A stretch of DNA of 64,000 bases, from the NCBI RefSeq assembly GCF_000165425.1, contig NW_001799021.1:138419-202418 (forward strand), written 5' to 3'. How positions within the stretch are numbered: position 1 is the stretch's first letter; each line of letters opens with the position of its first letter. The translations under genes were made by a program, and so were the position numbers. Of the stretch, positions 25,501-44,258 are shown piece by piece. The notes below the pieces were generated by a model that worked only from the letters and a program-made list of their open reading frames with translations, searched no databases and was not told the DNA's origin. The stretch comes from Paramecium tetraurelia. Its lineage: Eukaryota; Ciliophora; Oligohymenophorea; Peniculida; Parameciidae.

Positions 25501-28500
25501 AATAGAGACAGCCTGATGCATTATTTGCACAATCTGTAGCACTGGCATCATTATCAGTGCATATCTAGGCCTTACATTTTTTATCAGTATCCTTTATGCA
25601 TGGATATTTAGTAATTGATTTAACTCCTTTACATTGTGTTTCTTCTGAACCAGATTCAGGTCCTTTTGCTGGTGTAGTTGTTCCATCATATGTATCACAT
25701 GCACCTAATTTAGCACAATTGTTTCCACCAATATATGTACAAGCATCTCCACTTGCATCAGTTAATTTTGCACAAATGGTGGCTTAATTTGCTGAGACAC
25801 TATAAAGGTGACAATCTTGTTCAACAGCACATGTTGTTCCTGAAATGTAAGTACATGATGTTGCTGCAGTCACTTAATCACAATAAACCTTTTCATTTCC
25901 AACTTAAGCTGTGATTGCTGTACAGGCTGGTGTTTTATTATAGCATGTTCCTAAAAGATAAACACATGTTTTTCCTGGTGCTCCTAAATCGCAATCTACC
26001 TATGATGTTGCACCTGTAATATCTTAGCAATCAAAGTCTCGACATCTAGTATCAGCAGCTGTGAATGCACATCTTTTTCCTCTTCCATCAACTTTGCTTA
26101 AACAATAAGTTGGCCTATGAGCATCAGGAGCTGGCAATGTTGTATAAAAAGTACATGCTTCTGCATGTACACATTGAGTTTGTAGAGTTGCACTATATTG
26201 ATCATATGTGCAGTAGATAGATTTATCAGATCTGTAAAATGATTAGCAATATACTAATTTTTAAGCTGAAGTCAATGCGCTATCTATAGGTACTTTGGCA
26301 TTATCAGCACAATCACCAGGGGCTGTAACTCCTACTCCTGGATCATAACATTTATAATTAAAGTAAATACAACCAGACAAGTAATTATCACAATCTCCTT
26401 AACTAGTTGGTGATGGAATATATGGACATGTTGCATCACTGCAGACTGTTGTCATATTTGAAGGGAAATAATGGCAAAATTTTTCTCTATCCTTAAATGA
26501 TTAGGCTAAACAATATGCAGACTTAAATGCAGCGGTTGTTGGATCACTTTATGTATCCCAAGTTCCAGTTGTTGGAATTGTTATCTCAGAGCAATTTCCA
26601 TTATCTGCAAGTTCGCAGCCGCTTTTATCAGATTTAATTCTACAATAAACAGTTTATTCTTTGATACTTCTACAAAAAAGAGACTTTTAGGTATCTGTTA
26701 TAACTCCACTTGGGAAAATTATAGGACAACTATTAGCTGGAACATTAGCATAGCATTTACCGCTAAAATAAGTACATCCTGGTTTATAACCATCACAATC
26801 TGCTTAACTTGTGGCTGAATAAATATCTGAACAAGCTGCAATGGAATCACATGCAAGACCTGCCTTATACACACATTTAGTATAAACTCCGGTTCCTGTA
26901 GTTATTTTATTCAAAGCATCAATAGCCTTCAATCCCCAACATAATTCTTATCTTTTTGTAGTAGTCAAAGTAAAATCAAGTTTATAGTCTGTACAGACTG
27001 TTGATAAAGTTAAACATGTTGAATCTGTAACTTTTTAACATTTTCCATCCGAATTGAATATAGATTGATCATTACATGTTCTTGTATCTGTTTATGTGAT
27101 TAATTTTTCGCAAGTATCTTATAAACTACATTTAATTTCACCTGTTTTAAATGTACATGTAAGGCCTTTATCATTTACATATTTCTTGCATTAAGTTAGT
27201 TTAAGTGCATCAGTTGTATCTGTAGAAGCATAACTGTAATCGCAATTTGCCTTATCAGGTAAATAACAAATGGTTCCTGCTAATTTACATGTTGCATCTG
27301 TTGAAATAGAAACATTCTTTTATAAATAAGTAACGCATGTTAATGAAGTAGTAAATGTGCTCAAGAACTAGTCACAAGTTCTAGATGCACACTTTGTTCC
27401 TGAGGACCAACCACAAAGTAACCCAGCATTATCTTTGATGCTTGTACAATAATCAAACTTTTGTTAATCAGTTGTGGCTGTATCAGGGGTATTGTAATTA
27501 CTACAAATACTTGCATCAATGCAGGCAGCTCCAGCCTTTAAAAATCTACAAGTTGATTTATAATCTGTGCAAATTAAATCTGAATCAGGATTTTGGATAT
27601 CCGCACATTATCTATCTTAGCAGATATCATATTATGTGCACCCAACCTTTGTCCATTCTGAAGAAACTAATAAACCACCACTCAAATTAGGACAAGTATC
27701 AACATTTCCTTATTATTAAGAGCAAGATCTTGCAGATTTAGCAATACAACCTCCTTCAGATTTTACTATACATCCGGACATAAAAGCCTCACAATTCTCA
27801 TCTTTTGTGGCTGTTGTATTATCTGTACATTCCCTAGTCTTGCAAGTACCTAATATAGATGTTCCAAAACAGTATTTTTTACTTTTATTTCTTACAATTG
27901 CAGATTCACAGAATGCATCAACACCTGTGTAACTTTGACATATTGTATCTTCAGCTTATGGATCAACACAACCTCCATTGCCATTATAGACACACCCATC
28001 TAAAAATGATCCACATGAACCATCAGTCTAGTTTTCAGCCAATTTGCAAGTCTTCACTTAACAATAATCAGTAGCAGCTGCACTTGCATCATTATAGCAT
28101 TAATTTGTTGTAAAGTTATCAGCAGATCCGCTTTTATAAGCAAATAGATTATTGCAAGTGTCCTAAGTACCTTGCATTGATGTGCATGGAGTATTGTAAT
28201 CAACACAACCTTTTCCATTAATAATACATCCGGGTAAAAAAGTAACGCATGTAGCATTATCTGTTGCATCGGTGTTGTCTGTACATTTTCTGGACACACA
28301 AGGGAGTTGTATCTGTAGCTGTTGATTCATTGGTACAATATCCTGGATAACTTAAACATGTAGATTATGTTCCAACAAGTTTGGCACAGTCATATTTGGT
28401 TATGCAAGCATCAACTCTATTACTAATACATGTTGATAGTTCTGCTGCACAATTTGCATCAGTGTTGTAAAAAGCTCCGGTTAAATCTGAACAAGCCAAT

Positions 28501-30149
28501 TCTTTGCAAGCATTATTCAACCAACCACATTTTGTTGCTACATATATATACGTTGGATTTCCATTTTCATCATTTTTATCGAATTTTTTAATTCTAGCTG
28601 AATTTGCTAAACAAATTGATTTTTTCTAAAAATCACTGCATTATGTATTACTAGTACATATTGGTTACCATGAACAATTATTTGTACCTTCACAACTTTA
28701 TTATTTAACAGTTAAATCACATGTAGTTTATGAAACACATCCAGATCCAGTTGTGACACAATTAGTGAAATAATTAGCACAAAGTGGGTTAGTATTTACA
28801 TTACTTGCTGCAGAAGCACAATCTCTAGCGACACATGTGGTTCCACTCTTCCATGTACATTTTCCTTCAGTTCCTACTCTAAATTAGCAACTAGTTGCAT
28901 CTCCATCATATGCAGTACAAGATTTCAAATTAGCCTTTGTAACACAACCTTTTCCTGTAGTAACACATCCAACTTACTATTTGCCACAATCTTCATCTGT
29001 TGTAGTTGTATCTGGAGCTTCGTCACAAACCTTTGGTTAGCATGATGCTTCATTAGTTTCACTTGTTCCTTTACAATATCCATCTGTGCCAATATATACT
29101 GCACAAGTGATAGCAGTTCCTTTATATGTATCACAAGCTTATAATGCTGAAACGCATGTTTTTCCGTTTGTAATACAATTACTTTGGTTTTATTTACAAA
29201 GTTCATCAGTATTATATTCCCAAGTTTCGCATTTTCTGAGTCTGCATTTGGTACCTCCTGTGTCACCTTCACAAACTCCATCTGATCCAATATATCCAAC
29301 ACAAGTGGTGTTATCACCAGAATAGGTTGAACATAATGGTTTTGCTGTTGCAAAAATACAACCCTTTCCTGTTGTGATACATCCTTTTTAATAGATCTAA
29401 CAGTCATTATCAGTAGTTAATGATTTGGGAGCATTTATACATTCTTTAGCTTTGCATTTAGTTGTACCGGTTGCCAATTCACAATATCCATCTGATCCAA
29501 TCAATGATGAACAAGCAGTATCATTTCCTGTGTAAGTAGAACATGCAGGTCTTGGAGCATTAACGCAACCTTAACCATTTGTCACGCAACCAGCCAACCA
29601 GCTTGAACATTTTTCATCTGTATTAAAGACAGCATTTGCTTCTGCACACGTATAATCTCTGCAATTTCCAGCAGTTCTATCCCATTTACATTTCAAATTA
29701 CCTGAGATACTTGGAATAGATTCACATTATTATTATGTGTAAGCCTTACACTCCTTAGCTTCAATACATGCATTTCCATCACTAACACAAATATTGGATA
29801 TAGCTTAGCAATCTGTTGTTTTAGTTTTAACATATGCTGGACATCCTGTAAAGTGCGTGCATTTTGATTCAACATAAGCACATCCTAAGGTTTTAGCACA
29901 GTTTATTTCTGGCTTATCTACAAGCTCACAATATGGTGTGTATTTTTAAATTACCACTTTATTTACAAGTTAGCATTTTGCTGCTGTATTTCCCTAAGTA
30001 ATTATCCACTCGCAAGTTCCATTTACACTTTATTGTTATTCGCAATCTCTTTGTGATTTTAGCTAACTGCAATCACTGCATATATTCTCATATTTCACTT
30101 AATAAGTAAACCCCAAGAAAATTATGAACGTAAAAGATAAAATTTTCAT
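22564..30149 (-). CDS. Surface (immobilisation) antigen, copy B, with two frame-breaking insertions
   Basis: A tandem paralogue of copy A, same strand and layout. The signal peptide is MKILSFTFIIFLGFTYQ, followed by CSDCSQLKSQRDCEQ and about 2500 residues of Cys-periodic sequence. The C-terminus (TTNSVNYMFLLQLCLWVLLMFF) is hydrophobic and fits a GPI signal. Against copy A there is one extra base at 23051-23060 (CAAGAATG versus CAAGATG) and one at 28301-28310 (AAGGGAG versus AAGGAG). Discounting two bases leaves 2528 codons exactly. The ends differ from copy A much more than the middle does, so the two antigens could be distinct serotypes if intact. Expression state cannot be read from the sequence. 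Confidence 0.9.
24363..24600. repeat. Identity block shared with 14294-14531 (antigen B side)
   Basis: Partner of the block in copy A; it reads as identical by eye over about 238 bp. Confidence 0.7.
27064..27561. repeat. Near-identity block shared with 17001-17498 (antigen B side)
   Basis: Partner of the 500 bp block in copy A. It ends sharply just past 27561, where copy B continues with a different sequence. Confidence 0.75.
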
Positions 30150-30936
30150 CTACATAATTATAATAAACAATAGATTATCTTGTTTGTTCAAATAGAATAT
30201 AATATCTTTATATCCCTATATATTTAATATAAATTAATTTGAGATTTCAAATTATATATTGTTATGGTGTTAATATATATTTGAGATGTGGTAAAAATAC
30301 TTAGAGAACAAGCAAAGATTATTGCAATTTATGCTCATTTATTATCAAATTAAGACTTAATAATACCATATAGCACTAATTGTTAATTAGGTCATTTATG
30401 AAAGCCTGCTAAAATGTTAATAAATTGAGTCATAAATTATTGCTAAATTAATGGGTATTGTAATAATTTAAATAATATTAATCATTCGACTGTTTACCGT
30501 TAAAATGGATTGTAAAATAAGAGTTCATATCTAGAAAATAAGCTTTTGAAATTATTTTAATAATCAAATTCTAATAAGAATTTCTCTCTTTATTTCATTG
30601 ATTGACAAGATTGATTTTTTGTCCATCATTTTTATTGAAACATTAAAAGCATTTTCTTTAAAGTTTGTGATAAACAATTTCTTAATGTGCTTTTGAAATT
30701 TTAGTTAATTAAAATAGATTTATCATTCATATATTGCATTTGCAAATAAATTAAACTCATAAATAAAAATCTTAAATAAATCATATATTGTCAATGTATC
30801 TTGGGTTTTCGAAATCTCTTATAAAAAATAATCAAATGAATAAAATCCAAATTATCCCTCCAAACTAGTTTAGATAACTAAATTAATGTAAATTAAATAA
30901 TTGTGTAAATTTTAAAAACTAATAATAATATATTTA
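30150..30936. other. Divergent intergenic region
   Basis: About 790 bp without a supported gene, between the start of antigen B (minus) and a plus-strand coiled-coil gene. It must carry both promoters. It is AT-rich with several poly-A/T tracts, and I saw no specific element. Confidence 0.5.
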
Positions 30937-31995
30937 ATGGATTAAGGTTAAGATCAATAAGTTGTGGATAAGGATGAAGAGATCAAGCAACTAAAATTGG
31001 AGCTATAGGAATGCAGAGAAAGGGAAAAGCGATTTAAAGATATCTCTCAACATCTGACTCAATTAGAGACAAGGTAATTGTATTTATATGATGAAAGATA
31101 TAATAATTTGAAGGATTAAAAATAAATAAGTGAGTAATAGTTGAAAACATAGATTGAGTAATATCAGAAAATGGTGAAGATCTAACAGAAGGAGATAGAA
31201 AATTTGAAATAATAAGTTTAAGAATTGGAGGATGAACTTGTAGAGAATGAGGAATAATAGAAGTAGCCAAACAAAATAATCGCAGATGAAAACATTGCGA
31301 TTCAAAAATTAAATAGTGAGAAAACATAATTAGATGAAGAAGTGAAGGGATTAAAAGAGAAAATCAAATAGTATCACATTTGTATAAGTTTAGAATAAAA
31401 CAGGAGTATGATAGTATATCCAAAGACTTCTTGTCCTTAAGTAAGCAAACGGATGTAACCAAAAGCTAATTTGCTTAAGTAATGATTTTTTGAAATAAAT
31501 AAGATTAAGGAGGAATTGGTTTAGAAAACTCAAGAATTGAGACACACAAGAAGACAATATCAAGAGGCTTTGAATTACATTAGCCAATAGCAACCAAATT
31601 CAAATGCTTCATTCCAAAATAATTCAGCAGTGAATGAATTATCATAGGCTAATCAATAACTGCAGACTCAAAATCAATAACTAAATAGAACGATATCAAA
31701 GTTGAAATAAGATTTAGACCATGTTAAGAAGGCTCATCAAGAGGTTTTGATTGAGGCTGATATGTTGAGTAGAAATTTAGAATAATCATAATTATCGAGT
31801 GAATAGAGTAAAAATCAGAAAGAAGATGTAAGGAATTGAATTATATGAATATAGATTTCTTAGGAGTTGGAAAGAGTGATTAGAATTGAGGAGTAGCAAT
31901 TTTCATAACGAATAATGTTGTTGAGATCTCTGAAAGATGAACTATAGGATACGAAATCAAGAAGTTTGTTGAATTTGAGAAGATATAATTATTGA
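30937..31995 (+). CDS. Coiled-coil protein, unknown function
   Basis: The spliced product is 328 residues, with introns of 20 nt (near 31408), 25 nt (near 31477) and 27 nt (near 31829). A further GTA...AAG segment of 24 nt near 31074 would also keep the frame and may or may not be an intron. The protein is almost entirely Glu/Lys/Gln/Leu heptad-like sequence (for example VDKDEEIKQLKLELQECRER at the start and RRQYQEALNYISQ in the middle), interrupted by an Asn/Ser/Gln-rich linker at about residues 205-220. I do not recognise a family. Such proteins are common in Paramecium basal bodies and cortex (inference only). The next gene, DOHH, begins 21 bp downstream. Confidence 0.8.
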
Positions 31996-32016
31996 TAATA
32001 ATTTTTATTAATAACA

Positions 32017-32944
32017 ATGGAAAAATCACCACAAAAATTTTATGAAATCATTATCAATGCTAATTCCACAGTTGATTAGATATACACAGCAATTTTTGAA
32101 TTGAGAACCATTAACAATTAGGAAGCTGTGGAACTCTTGAAATAGGGTTTCCATCATCTGAACAAAGTAGAGAATAAGTCTTGCTTACTATTACATGAGA
32201 TAGCCTATGCATTAGGGTAAGCAGACTTAGGTTTGGAACCATTAATCACTTAATTTCTCATTTAAATAATTAGCGATGATCAACAATTCGATGTAGTAAG
32301 ACATGAGGGTGCTGAGGCTTTGGCAAACATAAATTAAAAGGAGGCTTTGGAGATATTTGAGAAATATTCAAAGAAGAATGTTAATGATGATCTCAACATT
32401 TTACAAGATACTTGTACAATAGGTTTGGAGAAAGCCAAGTCAATTAATGAGTTAGGGCATTTATATGGAAAAAGGTATCTTGGAACAAGAGAACCTGCTG
32501 CTCCATTTGAGCATTTGGATAAGAATCCAGTGGAATACATTTTGGATGATTAGACAACTTTGTTTAATAAATATAGAGCACTTTATTATTTGAGAAATAA
32601 TGCTGAAACTTATTTTGATAAAATTGATCAATTGTTAACTAGCAACAAACTTGGAGCATTGTTTAAACATGAGGTAGATATAGAATTGAATAATAATATA
32701 GATTTGCTTTGTGATTGGTCAAGTAGGAGAAGCACCAAAATAAATACATGAGGCTTTGATTAATATGATCAAGGATGAGAATTAGCCAGCGATTGCTCGT
32801 CATGAGGCTATTGCTGCTTTCTAAACTGTGAGTTCGAATAAAGAAATTACACTGGAGATTTTGAATGCATATGCTAAGAGTCCTGATCAGATAGTGAGGG
32901 AAACTGCTATAGTATCATTGAAGATGATGGAATTCTATGGTTGA
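32017..32944 (+). CDS. DOHH: Deoxyhypusine hydroxylase
   Basis: A 299-residue HEAT-repeat protein with one 28-nt intron (near 32671). All four His-Glu metal-ligand motifs of DOHH are present: HEIAYALGQ (about residue 60), RHEGAEALANI (about 95), KHEICFVIGQVGE (about 217, rebuilt across the intron) and RHEAIAAFQ (about 252). The sequence EPAAPFEHLDKNP and a following YRALYYLRNNAE also match the family. The enzyme completes hypusine formation on translation factor eIF5A using a di-iron centre. Length is as expected and nothing looks damaged. It sits between unrelated coiled-coil genes with very short spacers. Confidence 0.96.
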
Positions 32945-33022
32945 TTAATTGTATTGTAGAAATTATATATTAAATGTTGAATCGAGAGCAGGAATTATCA
33001 ATATGACAATTAATATTTTATA

Positions 33023-33598
33023 ATGTAATCGTAACCTAAGTCAGGATCTATTTATCATTGTTTATCCCCTTAGAATATTAAACGAGCGGTAAATAAGATT
33101 CAATGTCGAGAGCAATAAAGCAATCCTTGTGTGAGATTGAATAACTAGGACAATCGACTCAAATAATTCCAAACTCTTCTAAATTCATACATGCAGAGTA
33201 AATCGCCCTCTATCACTAAAACTATATAAAGTCGGAAAAGTCTGAATGAACCCAGCATAAACAACATAGCCAGAAACTCAGTGACTCCACAGAAAAGTGA
33301 GATATCAATAACACGCAAATAAAATACTGAGCATAAGGAATTCTTACTCTGCTAATCCATCTCAAGTCAAGCTTCTGATTTCGGTCCTTAAAATCAATTT
33401 AAAGTGTAGTTGTAATAAATACAGCAAAAAGTGCATGAACGCTTTAAGCGATATGAGGAGGAGAAGAGGTAATTTCATGAAGATAAGAAACTCTTTTTGG
33501 AAGAGAAAAAACAATTAATCTCAAGAATACAACAGTTGGAATTGTAGGTTCAAGAATTGACCAAAAAAAAAGAAGCTCTAGATCAATCATTTGGTTGA
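33023..33598 (+). CDS. Hypothetical protein with C-terminal coiled coil
   Basis: A single exon of 191 codons. The N-terminal half is polar and rich in Ser, Asn and Lys (QSKSPSITKTIQSRKSLNE). The C-terminal third is a clear coiled coil (VHERFKRYEEEKRQFHEDKK through QLISRIQQLELQVQELTKKK). The start at 33023 was chosen because the frame is open upstream of the internal Met and begins there. I recognise no family. The next gene starts 46 bp downstream. Confidence 0.72.
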
Positions 33599-33644
33599 TA
33601 TGCTACTAACAATTTTGTTTATATAAATATATAATTTAACAGTT

Positions 33645-34895
33645 ATGAATACACAAATTAAAGCAACCAGATAACCATTATCTCAAATTGATTTTAATTA
33701 AGATCTAGATAATTGTGGCACAACACCTAAACATAAATAATTCAAAACTGCTATTACACTAAATAGTGATTATAAGAATAATCAAAATTATAATGTCCAA
33801 TTCAAGGTCAAATAGTAGAATCAAGCAATAGATTAACCTAGCATTAACAATGCAAGCAGACTTAATGAAAATAATACAATTTTCATGAGTCCTGCTCCAC
33901 TTCGCAGAAATACTCAATTTCAAATATAATAATAATAATAGCAATAGATTACTTCACCTTTATAGAAGAACTATAGTTAGAAGCATTTTTAACCCAATTC
34001 TCCAATTACTAAACCCAGCATGCAATTTAGAGGAGTATCTCAATAACCCTTTAATTAAAATGTCTCTCATACAACAACCCAAAAATTAGAGTCAGATGTT
34101 CAAATTCTCAAGAATCAGAATCATGCACTTTAATAATAAATATTTTAATTAGAGTCTAATATTTAGAGAGGAAACAGCACTCAATTCATTAAAGAATTAG
34201 AAAACAAAATTTTAATGCTTTCAAAATTAAACGAAAAATTAAATTAAGATAATTAACAACTAATAAAAATTAGTAATGTAGAATAACTCAGAAAAGAAAA
34301 GGATCTCCAATCCAAACAATTAGAGGAATTGGAGAGTCAATATGAAAACTTGTTAAAATAGTTTGAGTAATTCGATTGTTAGAAATTGAATGAAATGGAG
34401 TAAATGAATCAAGAAAATAAGATAGAGCAATTGGTTATGGATCTGGAAGATAAAATCACTGGATTGATAATTGAGAATGAGAAATTGAATTAATAGATTT
34501 AAGAAGGGATGAAAATTGATTAAAATATTGAATAACTCTAGTTAGAAGTGCAATCACATTAGATCGCATATTAAAAATTGAAACATGAAGAAGTCTAATA
34601 TAGATATAAATACGATACAGCAAATTATGATGAGAAAGTGAGCAAGAGACATCAGCAGCAAAATGATAGTAGTAGAGATAAAGTATTCGAAAATGTATGA
34701 GAATCAGTATTAATTAATAGATTAAACTCTTGGAAGAGGAGAACTCTAAGTTGAGAGGGCTATTAAAGGATGAGGATTATGAGGAGGAGATCAAGGATCT
34801 GGAAGATAGGGTATGTCATTATTATTAAATGGTGTTAGATTCGAGTGATAGCCCAAGATAATAAAAAGCTAGAAATGTAATTGTTGTAGAAGTGA
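33645..34895 (+). CDS. Coiled-coil protein, unknown function
   Basis: 398 residues after removal of introns of 26 nt (near 34697) and 28 nt (near 34810). Residues 1-150 are low-complexity, with a Gln run near residue 95 encoded by mixed TAA/TAG/CAA. From about 150 to the end the protein is a continuous coiled coil (EQLRKEKDLQSKQLEELESQ; LVMDLEDKITGLIIENEKL). The last exon is short and ends MQLLQK. I recognise no family. It is likely structural, but function is not shown by the sequence. Confidence 0.78.
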
Positions 34896-34967
34896 TATAT
34901 ATATTGAATTGGCTTATTTCAAAAATTAATTCAGAGACTCTTGATTTTATATGAATTATTTAATAAA

Positions 34968-36578
34968 ATGAAGAGTTGTGATTTATGCAAAATTGGAGCA
35001 CGTAGAAAGATGAGAGACTACTTGGAGGAGAAGTACTTTGAAGCTTTTAATTTCTACTTTGCAAAGCCTATCAACGAAATCATAGCTTAGATTCCTCACG
35101 CCTCGCATGTAATATATTTTAAGGATTATGTAATCTTAGATGAGCGGATGGAATATTTGAAAAGGTATGTGGTGTTGGTAATGTTATATTACAAGATTCT
35201 ACAGCAATGAAGAGGTTGGGCCACGTATGGACATTCTTATAGACTTCTACACTCAGAATTACAAGCATATGCATCCGAACTTGTGTGTGACTGATGCTCA
35301 TAAGATCATGAATAAGCGCAACAATAGATATGATAAATTGTTTTATCAGAAGGATCGCGAATAGAGTCATTAACAAGGGATGAGTAGACAAGTATTGAAT
35401 TCGAAATCGACGGACAACATCAGTTTCGAAACTCAGGAACATGACATCTACGAGGAAGCCACTTAAGAAATCAGCAAGTAAGGTTTCGATTTAAGGGGAT
35501 TGCAGATCATCAGAAATCTCTAACAATTAAATCAATCAGAACAATCTGACATTACTTTGAAGGATTGCATTGTGCAAGTGAATCAGATGTATGGGAAACG
35601 CAAGAAACAATCCACTTATTCTAAGAGCATCAAACAGCGCAAGCAAGCAGAAAGTTGTAAGAAAGGTATAACTAAGTCGATTATAGGGACGAATTCGAAA
35701 AGCGAATCGAAGATTTCATCGAATATCAAGCAGAATAACGAGGAACCATTGGAATTGGGCAAGGGAATCGATTAATTTAATGATTTTGATGCTAAGCCAA
35801 AACTCACTAGAATGCAGAGTGATTCATAAACCATCTAGAGAATGTTGAAGGAATATCAGAAGATGAAGCAATTGAGAAGTGCAGTCTCTTCCGATTAGTT
35901 ACCGATGAGTACTTCGGTCCAAGGATTTTAAGGTTAATAAAAAAGTTTAAGATAAGATCATAATAATAATAATGGGAGTATGCATAGTAGTACCTCAACT
36001 AAACAAGAAGCACTCAAAAAAGTATATTAACCTTTGCCCAAGAAAATTACAACTAATTAAATTGATAAAATTGCCAAGGGTGGTTGCTTGACCGATAGGA
36101 CTTACAAACGACCTCCTCCGATTTCAGAGGATCTGATGCTGAAGATTCATGATTAAATCAAGGGGTTGAACACTGTGGAAAGTAAATAGAAAGTTGAATT
36201 TAAATATATGATTCCATCATAGTATAATTCATAATAAAATCAAAAATTAGTGAGTACCAAAGCTAAATCATCCAATTCCAAAAAAATAATCAGTGAGTTG
36301 GGCACTAAATCATAACACATCAATAAATAAACCACATAGAAAGCTGATGAAATCGTTAAGAAATACATCTAATTTGCTTAATAAACAATGAAGAAGAAAT
36401 TTGATTTTAAGTTGAATCTCTAAGGATTGAATGAGGAACCTCAAGAGGAAGAAATTTGTAATATATTTATCATATAATCCATTAAGCTAGCAAACGAAAC
36501 AATTTCTTTACTGAAAGACACAGTCAAGTCTAGGATAGAGAACAATTCAATTCTCATCGAAAAATCTTATAAAAATGA
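34968..36578 (+). CDS. Conserved-looking hypothetical protein with CxxC N-terminus
   Basis: 516 residues with introns of 31 nt (near 35164) and 29 nt (near 36457). The N-terminus MKSCDLCKIGARRKMRDYLE carries a CxxC pair. It is followed by a globular-looking stretch to about residue 110 (YFAKPINEIIAQIPHASH; EVGPRMDILIDFYTQNYKHM). The remainder is basic, Ser/Lys/Gln-rich and probably disordered. An upstream ATG at 34951 runs into TGA at once, so 34968 is the start. I do not recognise the family. The order of a compact N-terminal domain and a disordered tail suggests a regulatory or scaffold protein, but that is speculation. Confidence 0.72.
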
Positions 36579-36625
36579 GAATTAATTATTATTAATATAT
36601 TATTATTATAAATTGAGTCATTTTT

Positions 36626-37225
36626 ATGTCAGAATTCGATCTATTTACGCATTCGAATTAAGTTTATAATCTTAATAATATTCATTAAACAACACAATTA
36701 AATTTAACAATGAACCCTATCCCTCAAAAAGAGATCGTAAACATACCCAAATTCACAGTGGTTGGTCTAAGAAGGAGAATGTACTTGGCAAAAGAGACTG
36801 ATCAAGAGAACAACACTTTTAGCCTAACTTTTAAGGAGTTTTTTTCAAACAAACTGAATGAAAAGATCCAAAATAGAGCATATCCAGGAAGAATCTATAG
36901 TCTCTACTATGATTTCAAAGATTTTTAGGATAGATCCCAATTTAACTTTTATATACTAGTAGGTGAAGTGGTGACAGAAGTTGGAGTTGTTCCTGATGGC
37001 ATGGAAGTCTATGAAGTGGAAGACTCCAATTATGCCAAATTTGAAGGAGGACCTGGACCCATACCTGAGATTGTCAAATAAGCTTGGTGTGCTTTGTATA
37101 AGATAAAGCCAGAAGAATGGGGGGGAAAGAGAACCTATAAGACGGAGTTCGAAGTCTATAGAGAAGGACAAGAAGATATCAAAAACATGAGATTTGAATT
37201 GTACATTGGTTTGGTGATTGAATGA
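36626..37225 (+). CDS. GyrI-like / bacterial effector-binding domain protein
   Basis: A single exon of 199 codons. After about 35 residues the protein follows the AraC-effector-binding (GyrI-like, Cass2-type) fold. Matching segments are VNIPKFTVVGLRRRMYLAKE, a central AYPGRIYSLYYDF, the FYILVGEVV strand followed by VPDGMEVYEVEDSNYAKFEG, then AWCALYKIKPEEW and a final MRFELYIGLVIE. In bacteria this domain binds small hydrophobic or cationic ligands, alone or fused to regulators. Stand-alone versions exist in some eukaryotes, with unknown roles. No DNA-binding domain is present. The next gene starts 37 bp downstream on the same strand. The composition matches its neighbours, so any transfer would be old. 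Confidence 0.82.
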
Positions 37226-37262
37226 ATATAAAAAGATTATTGATTATGATAAATATATTATC

Positions 37263-44230
<6,968 letters not shown>

Positions 44231-44258
44231 ATTATAGAATTAATTATATTTAATTTTT

